Below are positions 34,154-43,992 of a stretch of DNA of 64,000 nucleotides, piece by piece. Under the pieces are notes generated by a model that saw only the letters and a list, made by a program, of their open reading frames with translations, had not been told where the DNA came from and ran no database searches. Numbering within the stretch: the stretch's first letter is position 1; each line of letters opens with the position of its first letter. Origin of the DNA: Mycobacterium sp. WUMAC-067 (GTDB lineage Bacteria > Actinomycetota > Actinomycetes > Mycobacteriales > Mycobacteriaceae); contig NZ_JAEKMI010000001.1 in NCBI RefSeq assembly GCF_020217485.1, positions 62,001-126,000 of the forward strand, read 5' to 3'. The translations under genes were made by a program, and so were the position numbers.

Positions 34154-37036
34154 GTGACAGCCACCGCGGCGATCGCGCCGTCACGGACTCCATCGCTACG
34201 GCCCAATGAACTGGCGCAGGCGTCGGTGATGGGTGCCCTGTGCGCGGCGATCGCGATCGTTGCGGTCGTCCTCCCGCACGCGGGGGGGCTGGGTTTGCTG
34301 GGAGCCGTGCCGATGGGCCTGCTCGCCTATCGCTACCGGATCCGGGTGCTGATCACCGCGACGGTCGCCGCCGGTGTGATCGGCTTCCTGGTAGTCGGCT
34401 TGAGCGGATTCATGACGGTTCTGCTCTGCGCCTACGTCGGCGGGCTGGCCGGAATCGTGAAGCGCCGCAACCGCGGCACGCCGACGGTGATCGCCGTGTC
34501 CCTCGTCGCCGGTGTCGTCGTCGGTGTCGCGGTGGTCATCGCCCTGACCGTCCTGGCGCGGTTCCGGCACCTGGTGTTCGGCGCGATCGCCGCCACGGCG
34601 GACGGAGTCGCGGCGGTCATGGCGCGGGTTCCACACCTACAGGCGCCGGCGCAGGAGTTCAAGCGGTTCTTCGCCGAAGCGTTGAATTACTGGCAGTGGC
34701 TGGTTGTCGGATACGCCGCCATCGCGATCACGGTCGCTTCGGTGATTGGTTGGTGGGCGCTGTCACGCGTGCTGCAGCGGCTGCGCGGCGTTCCCGATGT
34801 TCACAAACTGGACGCCCTGCCCGAAAGCGGACCGATTGGGCCGGTGCCGGTGCGGCTGGACGAGGTGCGCTTCCGCTACCCGCACGCTGACCATGACGCG
34901 CTGCGTGCGGTCAGCCTGGACGTGCGGGCAGGCGAATACGTCGCGGTCACCGGCGCCAACGGCTCGGGGAAAACCACGCTGACGCTGATACTGACCGGCC
35001 GCGAACCGACATCGGGCACTGTCGAACGCCCCGGCGCGGTGGGGCTCGGTCAGCTCGGTGGCACCGCGCTGGTGATGCAGCACTCGGAAAGCCAGGTGCT
35101 GGGCACGCGGGTCGCCGACGATGTGGTCTGGGGGCTGCCGCCCGGCAAGACCACGGACGTGGACCGGCTACTGAGGGAGGTCGGCCTCGACGGCTTCGCC
35201 GAACGCGACACCGGTGGCCTGTCCGGCGGTGAATTGCAGCGGCTGTCGGTGGCCGCCGCGCTGGCGCGCGAACCGTCGCTGATCATCGCCGACGAGGTCA
35301 CCGCCATGGTCGATCAGAAGGGCCGGGACGCATTGCTGGCCGTGCTGTCCGGCCTGACCGACCGTTACGGCACAACCCTGGTCTACGTCACCCACTACAG
35401 CGATGAGGCCGAATCCGCCGACCGCACAATCGATCTCAGCGCCTCGCTGGATAACACCGCCATGGTCGAGACCGCGGCCGCGCCGGCGCCGACCGTAGCG
35501 GTGGGCCGGCATTCCCACGCGCCGCTGCTCGAACTCGTGGGTGTCGGCCACGAATACGGCACTGGCACCCCCTGGGCGAACACCGCGCTCCGCGATGTCA
35601 GCTTCGCGGTCCACGAGGGCGACGGGCTGCTGATCCACGGCGGCAATGGCTCCGGAAAGTCCACGCTGGCGTGGATCATGGCAGGATTGACGAAACCGAC
35701 GACCGGTACCTGTCTGCTTGACGGGCGCCCCGTCGCTGAGCAGGTCGGCATGGTCGCACTCAAGTTCCAGGCAGCCCGGCTGCAATTGATGCGCAGCCGG
35801 GTAGACCTGGAAGTGGCCTCTGCGGCTGGCTTTTCGCCTGACGATCACGACCGGGTGACCGCGGCGCTGGCGGTCGTCGGCTTGGATGCCGCGCTGACCA
35901 AGCGGCGGATTGACCAGCTCAGCGGCGGCCAGATGCGCCGCGTGGTCCTGGCCGGGTTGCTGGCACGGTCGCCGCGGATGTTGATACTCGACGAGCCACT
36001 GGCGGGGCTGGACGCCGCCAGCCAGCGCGGTCTTGTCCAGCTGCTCGCGGACCGGCGGCGGGACACGGGCCTGACCGTGGTGGTCATTTCGCATGACTTC
36101 GCCGGGCTGGAAGAGCTGTGCCCGCGCATCGTGCACCTCAGTGACGGTTCGCTTGAACCGGCATCCGGTGCGGCCCAACGCGATACGCCGGCCACGACGT
36201 TGCCGGCCAAGCGCGCGGCCCGTCGCCCGCCTCGCCCCGTTGTACTGCTGCGCCCGGTGCCCGGGCGATCCGCCGTGCACGGGCTCTGGGCCGGCACCAA
36301 ACTGATTACCGTTTTTGGTATTTCGGTGTTGTTGGCATTCTTCCCAGGCTGGGTGGCGATCGCACTGGCGGCCGCGCTCCTGCTGGCGGGCGTGTGGATA
36401 GCACATATTCCCCGAGGCGTGCTGCCGTCAGTGCCGCGCTGGCTTTGGATCGTGCTGGCCATCGTCGGCATCACTGCGACATTGGCCGGCGGGAGCCCGG
36501 TGATCCACTTGGGCACCGCCTCCATCGGCCTCGGCGGCCTGTTGGACTTCCTGCGCGTCACCGCGATGTCGGTCGTGTTACTCGGCCTCGGCGCGATGGT
36601 GTCGTGGACCACCAATATCGCCGAAATCGCGCCCGCGGTGGCCGCGTTGGGTCGCCGGTTGCGGCCATTGCGGATCCCCATCGACGACTGGTCGGCCGCC
36701 TTGGCTCTCGCACTGCGCACCTTCCCGATGCTGATCGACGAATTCCGGGTACTCCAAGCCGCTCGCCGGTTGCGACCCAAACACACACCGCGGACCCGCA
36801 GGGCCCGCGTGAGGCGACGAGCGGTAGAGGTGATCGATCTGATCGTCGCGGTCATCACCGTGACACTGCGCCGCGCCGACGAGATGGGCGATGCGATCAC
36901 CGCCCGTGGCGGAGCTGGCCAGATCTCGGCGGCCGTGTCGCGGCCGAAACTGAATGATTGGATAGCACTTTCGATCGTGTCGGTGGTCTGCGGGGCCGCG
37001 GTGGCGATCGAGCTGGCGATGTTCGCCGGCCGCTGA
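34154..37036 (+). CDS. Single-chain ECF transporter (S-like, A1, A2 and T modules fused)
   Basis: A 960-residue fusion. Residues 1-220 have ~6 hydrophobic helices resembling an S-component/DUF2232 domain. Residues ~235-430 are an EcfA-type ATPase (Walker [10 protein letters not shown] ~266-274, signature LSGGELQRL ~356, Walker B LIIADE). Residues ~455-660 are a second ATPase (GGNGSGKST ~496, LSGGQMRRV ~589, [12 protein letters not shown]). Residues ~700-960 form an EcfT-like membrane domain with the coupling ARG-type motif ITARGGAGQ. One polypeptide would thus make a whole vitamin/metal importer. GTG 34154. The substrate is unknown; no riboswitch fits in the 68-bp gap upstream. Confidence 0.9.
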   Translation: MTATAAIAPSRTPSLRPNELAQASVMGALCAAIAIVAVVLPHAGGLGLLGAVPMGLLAYRYRIRVLITATVAAGVIGFLVVGLSGFMTVLLCAYVGGLAGIVKRRNRGTPTVIAVSLVAGVVVGVAVVIALTVLARFRHLVFGAIAATADGVAAVMARVPHLQAPAQEFKRFFAEALNYWQWLVVGYAAIAITVASVIGWWALSRVLQRLRGVPDVHKLDALPESGPIGPVPVRLDEVRFRYPHADHDALRAVSLDVRAGEYVAVTGANGSGKTTLTLILTGREPTSGTVERPGAVGLGQLGGTALVMQHSESQVLGTRVADDVVWGLPPGKTTDVDRLLREVGLDGFAERDTGGLSGGELQRLSVAAALAREPSLIIADEVTAMVDQKGRDALLAVLSGLTDRYGTTLVYVTHYSDEAESADRTIDLSASLDNTAMVETAAAPAPTVAVGRHSHAPLLELVGVGHEYGTGTPWANTALRDVSFAVHEGDGLLIHGGNGSGKSTLAWIMAGLTKPTTGTCLLDGRPVAEQVGMVALKFQAARLQLMRSRVDLEVASAAGFSPDDHDRVTAALAVVGLDAALTKRRIDQLSGGQMRRVVLAGLLARSPRMLILDEPLAGLDAASQRGLVQLLADRRRDTGLTVVVISHDFAGLEELCPRIVHLSDGSLEPASGAAQRDTPATTLPAKRAARRPPRPVVLLRPVPGRSAVHGLWAGTKLITVFGISVLLAFFPGWVAIALAAALLLAGVWIAHIPRGVLPSVPRWLWIVLAIVGITATLAGGSPVIHLGTASIGLGGLLDFLRVTAMSVVLLGLGAMVSWTTNIAEIAPAVAALGRRLRPLRIPIDDWSAALALALRTFPMLIDEFRVLQAARRLRPKHTPRTRRARVRRRAVEVIDLIVAVITVTLRRADEMGDAITARGGAGQISAAVSRPKLNDWIALSIVSVVCGAAVAIELAMFAGR

Positions 37037-37048
37037 ACCGGGATGCGC

Positions 37049-38332
37049 TCAGAACCGCACCAGTGCCGGCACGTCCGCCAGTGCGCAGTCTGGGATGCCT
37101 TCAGCTGCACGCAGCAGGAAGTTGAGCTTCTCGATGCGCTCACCCGAGCGCGGCGCGCCATTCTTCTGAAATGGCGCCCCCAACCCCACCGCCAGGTCCA
37201 TCACCACATCGTCGATGACACCACCCGACCGCCCCGAGGGGATCGCCAAAATAGCGTTCCGCGTGGCGTATTCGAAGCAGTCCAGCGCCTCGGCGATGGT
37301 CCCGACCTGGTTGGGCTTCAAAATGAAGCCGTCAACGGCCGACGTCTCGACGGCCCGCTGCAAGCGGTCGCGGTTGGTGACGATCAGGTCGTCCCCCAGA
37401 ATGATCGAACGGTTGACCGTCTGCACCGCTTTGGAGAATCCGGCCCAGTCATCCCCGTCGAGCAGGTCTTCGATGAACAGCATCGGGAATTCCGTCGACA
37501 GTTCCCGCGCATGGTCGATCAGTGCCGCCGCGGTGACCCTCTCGCCGTTGAATGCGTATGTCGCAGAGCTGCTGTCGTATACCTCGCTGGACGCACAGTC
37601 GAGCGCGAACGCGACAACGTCGGCGCAGCCGGCGCGCTCGACCGCGTCGACCAACATTTCCAGGACGACGTGCGGATCGCTGGACGGCGCGACGTATCCG
37701 TAGGACGACGCCAGCGTCGGTGTGCGGCCGAGTCGCACGGCAAGCACCTCGCCGAGCATTGCGAACACGCTCACACCCGTCTCCACCGCCGCGGCGACGG
37801 AGTCCGCACGATACGGCACGACCAGGAATTCGCTGAACGTCTGACAGACATCCCCATAATGACCGCCGTTGATCATGTTGAAGCTGGGCACCGGGACGGT
37901 GGTGGGGGGCTTGAGTCCGAGCAGAGCGCCGACGTAAGTGTAGGCGGGCATGCCCGCGGCCGCGGCGGCCGCGCGCAGCAACGCGATCGACGTGGAGTAG
38001 ATCGCGTTGCCGCCGAGTCGGTGTTTGTCCGGCGTGCCGTCGAGCTCGATCATGATTCTGTCGAGGGACCGCGGATCGTCGAGTTCCGCGCCGAACAGGA
38101 CGGGAGCGATTTCGTCGGTGACGGCGGCGATCGCGCGGTGCACGCTGAGCCCGTTGTAGTGCGTTCGGTCGCCGTCACGCAGGACGAACGCCTCGTGCGA
38201 GCCGACGGACGTGCCGGTCGGTGATGCGCCGCGGCCGACATGACCGGTGTCAGTGGTGATTTCAACCTCGACCAGCGGCCGAGCCTTGCAGTCCAGCAGC
38301 TGACGGGCGATGACGGACGCGATCTTCATCAT
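37049..38332 (-). CDS. Enolase-superfamily paralog lacking two catalytic residues
   Basis: A 427-residue enolase homolog. Retained are the NMINGGHYG loop (His158), FSEFL (Glu168), metal ligands Asp245 (ALDCASSE), Glu288 (FIEDLLDGDDW) and Asp314 (ILGDDLIVTN), Lys339 (LKPNQVGT) and Lys390. The general acid/base Glu of GDEGG is replaced (ASSYGYVAP, Tyr211), and the SHRSGE His is Gly367 (PSGRSGG). It is therefore unlikely to be glycolytic enolase, and may act on another carboxylate such as a phosphonate analogue; enolase-like proteins are known in phosphinothricin synthesis. Converges on the ECF gene (12 bp). Confidence 0.85.
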   Translation of the reverse strand: MMKIASVIARQLLDCKARPLVEVEITTDTGHVGRGASPTGTSVGSHEAFVLRDGDRTHYNGLSVHRAIAAVTDEIAPVLFGAELDDPRSLDRIMIELDGTPDKHRLGGNAIYSTSIALLRAAAAAAGMPAYTYVGALLGLKPPTTVPVPSFNMINGGHYGDVCQTFSEFLVVPYRADSVAAAVETGVSVFAMLGEVLAVRLGRTPTLASSYGYVAPSSDPHVVLEMLVDAVERAGCADVVAFALDCASSEVYDSSSATYAFNGERVTAAALIDHARELSTEFPMLFIEDLLDGDDWAGFSKAVQTVNRSIILGDDLIVTNRDRLQRAVETSAVDGFILKPNQVGTIAEALDCFEYATRNAILAIPSGRSGGVIDDVVMDLAVGLGAPFQKNGAPRSGERIEKLNFLLRAAEGIPDCALADVPALVRF

Positions 38333-38525
38333 CGACCCCCCGCACGGCACAAAGTTGAGGTCTATTCGAGAGCTCCAGCGTAAGGCGGGTCCGCTGAGAG
38401 ATAGCTGAGAAGATAGCACCGACCATGAGACGGTTCGCGAACGCGAGAGCGCATGGGCCGGCGCTTTCGCAAGTCGCCTATTACGTGAGTCAGCCCGCGC
38501 GCCACATTCGGGGTGAGGCCGAGCT

Positions 38526-39077
38526 CTACCGTGCCTCGTCTTGGACGCCAAACGTGTTGACGGCCAAGGCCAGCAGCAGGTAGCCACCGATGGTGAATAT
38601 CAGATCCATGCATTGCTGCTGGGTGAACAGGCGGCACAGTTCATCCCAGGTCGTTTCGCCGATCGTGCTGTCACCCGTGAGGTCGTCGACGGCCCGGATC
38701 ACGGCTTGGTCGGTCGGGTCGGCGCAGCGGCCGGACCGGATGTCGTCGATCTCGGATTCGGACAGGCCCGCCCGCGCGGCGATGGGAAGGTGGTGCGACC
38801 ACAGGTAGCCGCACTTGCTTTGATGCACCACGCGAAGCAGCGCGACTTCTCGCACCCGAGGCGACAGCGTCGAGCGGGTCAGCAGGTAGGCATTGAACGG
38901 CAGGTAGGACGCCGTCAGGTCGGGGTGGCGGACCAGCGTCGACAAAACATTGCCCGCACCAACGGGATTGGCCCGCTCGACCGGGATCAGGGATGCCAAC
39001 GCTTCCCGGGCGCGCTCGTCCCACTCGTCGGCGGGCAACGGTGTCAGACGCAGCGGATGCTGGTCGGCTGCCGTCAT
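38526..39077 (-). CDS. Carboxymuconolactone decarboxylase (CMD/AhpD-like) protein
   Basis: A 183-residue all-helical CMD-family protein: PFNAYLLTRSTLSPRVREVALLRVVHQSKCGYLWSHHLPIAARAGLSESEI. The usual CxxC pair is reduced to one Cys (C-x5-H), so peroxidase activity is doubtful. Last gene of the operon led by the reductase at 43411; the start overlaps the TauD stop. Probable pathway enzyme, reaction unknown. Confidence 0.85.
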   Translation of the reverse strand: MTAADQHPLRLTPLPADEWDERAREALASLIPVERANPVGAGNVLSTLVRHPDLTASYLPFNAYLLTRSTLSPRVREVALLRVVHQSKCGYLWSHHLPIAARAGLSESEIDDIRSGRCADPTDQAVIRAVDDLTGDSTIGETTWDELCRLFTQQQCMDLIFTIGGYLLLALAVNTFGVQDEAR

Positions 39078-39919
39078 TCGATCGGCTCGTCGCCGAGCAC
39101 GGTGGTGCGCAGCATCTCGCGCTGGGAGTTCGGGTCGTACGGGGCCGCACGGTGCAGCACCCCGCGGTTGTCCCAGATGACGGTGTCCCCGACCGACCAG
39201 TTATGGCTGTAGACCTTCTCGGGCGCGGTCGCGCGGTCCAGGAGTTCATCCAACAGTGCCCGGCCCGCGTCGAGATCCATGCCGACGACGTAATCCGCGG
39301 AGGCGCCCAGCACGAGTGATTTGCGGCCGCTGCGGTGTGTCCACACCAGCGGATGCTCATGCGTACGCCGAGATCGCCAGCGCTGCACCTGTTCCGGTGA
39401 AGGGTCGGGATACACGCGGCGCTGGGACGCTTCCAGTGAGTGCACCACACGCAAGGCGCCGAACCGCTCCTTCTCCTCATCGGTCAGGGCGTCGTACGCG
39501 GCGTAGCTGTTGGCGAACTCCGTCTCCCCGCCCCATTCGGCCACCTGCACCGCCGAGAGCACCGTGGCCTTCTGGGGGCATTCCTCACCCAGCGGCGTGC
39601 AGCCGTCGATGTGCCAGTCGAAGGTCGCCTTCAGGTAGGCGGCTGAGGCGTTCTTGGACTTGTCCAGGGTGATCGGGTAGATGCCGGGTACCGGATGGTG
39701 ACCGTCGGAGGAGTGATCGACTCCACCGAGGCGACGGCAGAAGCCGACCTGGGCCGCCGGGTCGAGGTGCAGCCCACGGAAGACCAGAACCCCGTTGTCT
39801 TCCAACGCATCCAACACCGCGGCACCGACCGAGTCGTCGTCGGCCAGCGCGGTGGGCTCGAGGCCCGCGACTTCGGCGCCGACGGACTCGGTGAGTTTCG
39901 TGATGGTCAGCAGACCCAT
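39074..39919 (-). CDS. TauD/TfdA-family 2-oxoglutarate dioxygenase
   Basis: A 281-residue Fe(II)/2OG-dependent oxygenase. The iron facial triad is visible: HID in TFDWHIDG and the distal His in DNRGVLHRAAP; the 2OG-binding Arg is in NSQREMLRTTV. Family members hydroxylate sulfonates, phenoxyacids or carnitine precursors. In an operon with a Rieske oxygenase it probably performs a second oxidation of the same substrate. The start overlaps nothing upstream (27-bp gap to the small protein). Confidence 0.88.
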   Translation of the reverse strand: MGLLTITKLTESVGAEVAGLEPTALADDDSVGAAVLDALEDNGVLVFRGLHLDPAAQVGFCRRLGGVDHSSDGHHPVPGIYPITLDKSKNASAAYLKATFDWHIDGCTPLGEECPQKATVLSAVQVAEWGGETEFANSYAAYDALTDEEKERFGALRVVHSLEASQRRVYPDPSPEQVQRWRSRRTHEHPLVWTHRSGRKSLVLGASADYVVGMDLDAGRALLDELLDRATAPEKVYSHNWSVGDTVIWDNRGVLHRAAPYDPNSQREMLRTTVLGDEPIE

Positions 39920-39946
39920 GGTCGGACCTTTCGGAGAAGGGATGAA

Positions 39947-40279
39947 TCAGGGCACCGGCCAGCCGGTCCGGGTCATGACCGCGTCGGCGGCGTCGACCGG
40001 GGCCGGTTGATGCATGATCTCGACCGCCATGGCGACCATGATCAGCGAATAGATCATGTGCAACAGGTTCAGCGCGTCGTCCGGCAGGTTGTCGAGCGGA
40101 AACTTGTCGCAGTAGTCGATGGCCTCTTCGAGGCGGGGGAAGAACGCGTCGTAGAAGCCAAGCAGCTCCGGCATCGACGCACCGACCCGGGCGTTCCAGC
40201 GCTCGGTCTCGGTTGCCAGGCACCAGGTTTGGGCGTAGTCCTCCAGCTCGGCGAATGCGCTGGGCAACATGGGATGCAT
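39947..40279 (-). CDS. Small partner protein of Rieske oxygenase 1
   Basis: A 110-residue protein paralogous to the one at 45243-45581. Shared blocks include MLP-x-FA-LE, WCLA-E-ER, FYDA--PR-EEA--YCDKF and LPDD-LNL-H--YS-IMV. Predicted mostly helical, with no TM segment or cofactor motif. Both copies directly follow a Rieske alpha-subunit gene with stop/start proximity (here GTG 40285 would overlap), so a small subunit, chaperone or assembly role is likely. I do not recognise a named family. Confidence 0.78.
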   Translation of the reverse strand: MHPMLPSAFAELEDYAQTWCLATETERWNARVGASMPELLGFYDAFFPRLEEAIDYCDKFPLDNLPDDALNLLHMIYSLIMVAMAVEIMHQPAPVDAADAVMTRTGWPVP

Positions 40280-40281
40280 GG

Positions 40282-41544
40282 TCACACCCCCACCGGATCC
40301 TGTTCGCGGCGATAGGCTTCGACCCAGTCGACGACGACCTTGTGCAGGTGGCGCACCAAGATCTCTTGGTCGTTGAGGGGGAAGTCGTCGACGATGCCGT
40401 ACTCCAGCGCCGCCTGCGTACCACCCAGCATCCCGGCGTCTTGCAGCGCAAACTCTTTGAGCACCACCGCGGCGACCTCGTGTTCGATGCGTTCCCGCAC
40501 GGTGCTCGCCGGGTGGAAGTAGGTGTATGCCTCGAACCGGTGCGTGTTGTGCGAGGTGGGCCAGTACCGGTACAGCAGATACCACCCGCCGTAGATCAGA
40601 ATCTCGATGTTCGGGAAGATCTGGAAGTTGCTGATCCCCCAGGGCTCGATCCCTCCCGGGTTGAGGCCGGCCGGCAGCTCGCCGATGTCCGGGGTCCGCC
40701 ACGGCCCCACCAGACCGCTGCGGGTGGCCCGCTCGATCGGGTACATGTATTCCGGCGGCAACAGCCAGCGGCGCCGTCCGGCGGTGGAGACCAACCGGTG
40801 CGGGCCGTCGAGTTGGAAATGCCCGCAGGTGAATCCGGCGTTGGGGTCGCGCACCTCCGACGGCACCTGTTGTGAGTGCAGCGAGGGCACGTGGTAGTAC
40901 TCCTGGAAGGCGTCGGCGAAGATCTTCCAGTTGCTGTTGTTGTGGGCCACCCAGTCGTAGCGTTCGGTCAGCTTGCCGAATGGATAGTCGTCGAGGCCGG
41001 TGATCATCGGGCCGAGGAACTCGCGCAGGCTCTGGCGCGGTTCGCTGTCGAAGTTGATGAAGACGAAGCCGTTCCACACGTCGCAGTGCACCGAACGCAA
41101 TCCGTACTTTCCCGGATCGAGGTCGAAGAACTCCGATTCCTGCTGCACGAACTTCAGCTCGCCCTGCAGGTCGTAGCGCCAACCGTGGTACTTGCAGGTG
41201 AACTGCCGGCACGTCCCGCGGGTCTCTTCACCGGGAAAGTCGTTCCACACCAGTTTGTTTCCGCGGTGCCGGCACACGTTGTAGAAGGCGCGGATTCGCT
41301 CGTCTTTGCCTTTGACCACGATCACCGACGCCCCGACGACTTCGATCTCTTTGGTCAGATAGCTGCCGACGCGGGGCAATTCCTCCACCCGGGCGACGTT
41401 GAGCCACGCCCGCTTGAAGATCGCTTCCCGCTCGAGTTCGTAGAACTCCGGTGACGTCGAATCTCTGAAAGAGACGGGCCCGGTTCCCAATTCGGGGTAG
41501 TGCTCGGTCCAGGAGCCTTCCGGCGGCCGGCCTGATCTGGTCAT
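40282..41544 (-). CDS. Rieske non-heme iron oxygenase alpha subunit 1
   Basis: A 420-residue ring-hydroxylating-type oxygenase. The Rieske centre is CRHRGNKLVWND...CKYHGW (CxH-CxxH, residues ~90-115). The mononuclear iron site lies in NWKIFADAFQEYYHVPSLH, whose DAF supplies the bridging Asp. It needs electrons from a reductase, and the FAD/2Fe-2S protein three genes upstream fits. No classical beta subunit is present; a 110-residue protein follows instead. ATG 41544 follows AGGGA. Confidence 0.92.
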   Translation of the reverse strand: MTRSGRPPEGSWTEHYPELGTGPVSFRDSTSPEFYELEREAIFKRAWLNVARVEELPRVGSYLTKEIEVVGASVIVVKGKDERIRAFYNVCRHRGNKLVWNDFPGEETRGTCRQFTCKYHGWRYDLQGELKFVQQESEFFDLDPGKYGLRSVHCDVWNGFVFINFDSEPRQSLREFLGPMITGLDDYPFGKLTERYDWVAHNNSNWKIFADAFQEYYHVPSLHSQQVPSEVRDPNAGFTCGHFQLDGPHRLVSTAGRRRWLLPPEYMYPIERATRSGLVGPWRTPDIGELPAGLNPGGIEPWGISNFQIFPNIEILIYGGWYLLYRYWPTSHNTHRFEAYTYFHPASTVRERIEHEVAAVVLKEFALQDAGMLGGTQAALEYGIVDDFPLNDQEILVRHLHKVVVDWVEAYRREQDPVGV

Positions 41545-41558
41545 CGCATCCCTCACTA

Positions 41559-42338
41559 TCACATCACCGATCCGCCATTGACACCCAAGACCTGACCGGT
41601 GATGTACCTTGCTTCTTCCGAACATAAAAATCCCACCGCCGCCGCGATATCGGCCCCGGTTCCCAGGTAGCCCAACGGGATATTGCTGGCGATCTGCTCG
41701 TTGGAGGGCAGGTACCCGGCGGCCTGGCCCTGGTGCTGCATCGGTGTCTCGATGCCCGAGGGTGGAATGTTGTTGACGGTGATCCCGTGCGGCGCGTATT
41801 CGCGGGCCAGTGACTTGGTCAACGTGATCACGCCCCCTTTGGACGCCGCATAGTGGGCGGCGAACGGGGATCCGCGCTGGGCGCTCGACGACGAGATCAT
41901 CACGATCCTCCCCCAGTTCGCCTCCACCATGTCGGGGAGCGCGACCTGGCAGCAATGAAACGTGCCGGTCAGGTTGACATCGATGATCCGCGACCAGGAT
42001 TCGGCGGTGATGTCCAGGAAGGGCGAAAACCCGAACATCCCGGCGCTGGTCACCAGGACCGTCACCGGCCCCAGTTCGCTGCGCACCTTCGCGAATGCCT
42101 GCTCCACAGCGGACCGGTCGGTGACGTCCGCGCCCACCGCGAGCGCGGTCGCGCCTTCGGCGCGCAGGTCGTCCGTGACACGTTGCGCCGCATGCTCATT
42201 GAGATCGAGGACGGCCACTTTGAGGCCGCGCCGACCCAATTCGTGACAAGTCGCCTCCCCCATGCCTGAGGCGCCGCCGGTCACCACCGCCACCCGCGTC
42301 ATCGCAACCGCTCCACCGTCGACCGCCTTTTCGCTCAT
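41559..42338 (-). CDS. SDR in the Rieske operon
   Basis: A 259-residue SDR with TGGASGMGEA, TSAGMF, SSSSAQRG and YAASKGG plus the C-terminal GQVLGVNGGSVM typical of FabG-like enzymes. It overlaps the reductase stop (ATGA) and is followed 14 bp later by Rieske 1. It probably oxidises an alcohol or dihydrodiol produced by the oxygenase. Confidence 0.9.
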   Translation of the reverse strand: MSEKAVDGGAVAMTRVAVVTGGASGMGEATCHELGRRGLKVAVLDLNEHAAQRVTDDLRAEGATALAVGADVTDRSAVEQAFAKVRSELGPVTVLVTSAGMFGFSPFLDITAESWSRIIDVNLTGTFHCCQVALPDMVEANWGRIVMISSSSAQRGSPFAAHYAASKGGVITLTKSLAREYAPHGITVNNIPPSGIETPMQHQGQAAGYLPSNEQIASNIPLGYLGTGADIAAAVGFLCSEEARYITGQVLGVNGGSVM

Positions 42339-43411
42339 TCGTAGACCACCCGCACCGTGGGACTGGTCGGCACCGCCTGGCACGTCAGCACCCAGCCTTC
42401 GTCGACCTCGTCCTGGTCGAGCGCATCGTTGTTGATCATCCGGGCACTGCCCTGCGTCAGGCGGCCCATACACGTTCCACACGAACCGATTTCACACGAG
42501 GACGGCGCCCGCAGCCCCGCCATGCGGGCCGTCTGCAGCAACGTATTGCCCGCGTAGTACGGCGCGGTGGTCGTCGATCCGTCCAGCACGATGGTGACCT
42601 CGTCGGTGACCGCGTCGGCGTCGGGCGGCGCCGCCGCGGTCACATCGGTCACGTCGAAGTGCTCGATGTGCAGGCGGTCGGCTGGCACCCCCGCCCCACC
42701 CAGGGCGGCCCGCACCGTCTCCATGAACTCGTTCGGCCCACAGACGTAAAAGTCGGCGCCGTCGGTGTTCTCGAGGAACGCGGCGATGTCCGCTTGGGTG
42801 GCGAAGCCGGTTTGGTCGTCGAGATGGTGGTGCAGGACGAAGCGGTCTGCGTGCTGTCTTTCCAGCGCCTGCAGGGCCTCATCGAAGATCACCGCGTCAC
42901 GATTCCGGTTGGCGTAGAACAACCGCGCGCTGCGCGTGCCGGACGCCAGCGCGGTGCGCAGCAGCGAGAACACCGGCGTGATGCCGCTTCCGCCGGCGAA
43001 CGCGACCAGCTCTCGGTCGGTGTCGTTCAAGACGAAGCGACCCTGCGGCGGTAGGGCGTACAGCTGGTCGCCGGGTGCGGCGGTGTCGTTGAGCCAGTTC
43101 GACACCGCGCCGTCGCGGTCGCGTTTGACCGTGATGCGCAGGTCTTCGCCGACGGCGGGGGACGACGACATCGAGTAGCAGCGCCGGTACTCGCGTCCGT
43201 CGATGCTGACCAGCAGCGTCAGGAATTGTCCGGCTTGGTAGCCGAACTGTGCCGCACTGCCCTGCGGAACATCGACAACGATCGACACGGCGTCGCGGGT
43301 TTCGCGTACCACCTGCTTGATCCGCAGCGGCACAAAGCCGTCCGGCACATCAGCCATGTCGACACCCCCGGGTCCGGTGCTCAGCGTCGCCGGACCGGCG
43401 TCCGTTGCCAT
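42335..43411 (-). CDS. Oxygenase reductase (FAD, NAD(P)H, 2Fe-2S ferredoxin)
   Basis: A 358-residue three-domain reductase like KshB. The FAD domain has RRCYSMSSSP, the NAD domain GGSGITPVFSLLRT and YVCGPNEFM, and the C-terminal plant-type ferredoxin CEIGSCGTCMGRL...C. It can pass electrons from NAD(P)H to the Rieske oxygenases; it is the only such gene in the locus, so it may serve both. ATG 43411 (GGGAGA upstream) is favoured over 43426. It leads a six-gene operon down to 38526, under a shared 20-bp element. Confidence 0.92.
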   Translation of the reverse strand: MATDAGPATLSTGPGGVDMADVPDGFVPLRIKQVVRETRDAVSIVVDVPQGSAAQFGYQAGQFLTLLVSIDGREYRRCYSMSSSPAVGEDLRITVKRDRDGAVSNWLNDTAAPGDQLYALPPQGRFVLNDTDRELVAFAGGSGITPVFSLLRTALASGTRSARLFYANRNRDAVIFDEALQALERQHADRFVLHHHLDDQTGFATQADIAAFLENTDGADFYVCGPNEFMETVRAALGGAGVPADRLHIEHFDVTDVTAAAPPDADAVTDEVTIVLDGSTTTAPYYAGNTLLQTARMAGLRAPSSCEIGSCGTCMGRLTQGSARMINNDALDQDEVDEGWVLTCQAVPTSPTVRVVYE

Positions 43412-43435
43412 GCGGTTCTCTCCCATCCCCGCCAG

Positions 43436-43455
43436 AGTATCAACTACTTGCGATT
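43436..43455 (-). promoter_or_regulatory. Shared element upstream of the reductase operon
   Basis: On the minus strand this reads AATCGCAAGTAGTTGATACT, 24 bp before the reductase start. It is identical at 19 of 20 positions to 46995-47014, in the same orientation relative to the gene. The core CAAGTAGTTG is a dyad, fitting a MarR operator; GATACT may be a -10. A weaker relative (TCAAGTACTAGA) lies at 43460-43471. Confidence 0.7.
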
Positions 43456-43528
43456 AGTCTCAAGTACTAGATATTCATCGTCCGGCGCCGCGGCCCGAAG
43501 GTGCGCGCGGGCGCCGTCGTAGCAGGTG

Positions 43529-43981
43529 TCAACCCTCGACGTGATCGTCGAACAGCTCATGGCCGGTGCCCTTTTCGACCACGCGGCCCAGCAGTTCGCG
43601 CAGGGTCCGCTGCTCGTCCTCGGTCAGCACGCCGAACACCTCCTGGTGTGCGGCGATCGCGTCGTTGACGACCGTCTCGGCGACTTTGCGGCCTTCCCCG
43701 GTCAGGTAGGCCCGCAGGATGCGCGCGTGTTGGGGGTCCTGTTTTCTTTCCACCAGGGCGCGGCGCTCCAAGGCGGTGAGCGCGAGCTGAACGCCCTGCG
43801 GGCTGATCAGCAGCCGGCGGGCCAATTCGGCGCCGGACAACCCGGGTTCGTTGGCCAATTGGCGCAGCACACCGATCTGGGCAGTGCTCACACCGTGTTC
43901 CCGCATCGCCTCGTTGATGGTGGTCAGGGAGTAATAGAAGGCCTGTTTGAGCAGCCACAGGATGTTGTCGGTGAGTTCCAT
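43529..43981 (-). CDS. MarR-family regulator of the catabolic locus
   Basis: A 150-residue winged-helix regulator: STAQIGVLRQLANEPGLSGAELARRLLISPQGVQLALTALERRALVERKQDPQHARILRAYLTGEG, flanked by dimerisation helices. It is last in the operon of Rieske 2, partner and amidohydrolase, so it is likely autoregulated. The duplicated 20-bp element is its probable operator. The ligand is probably the pathway substrate. Confidence 0.9.
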   Translation of the reverse strand: MELTDNILWLLKQAFYYSLTTINEAMREHGVSTAQIGVLRQLANEPGLSGAELARRLLISPQGVQLALTALERRALVERKQDPQHARILRAYLTGEGRKVAETVVNDAIAAHQEVFGVLTEDEQRTLRELLGRVVEKGTGHELFDDHVEG

Positions 43982-43992
43982 AGCTGCCTCCG

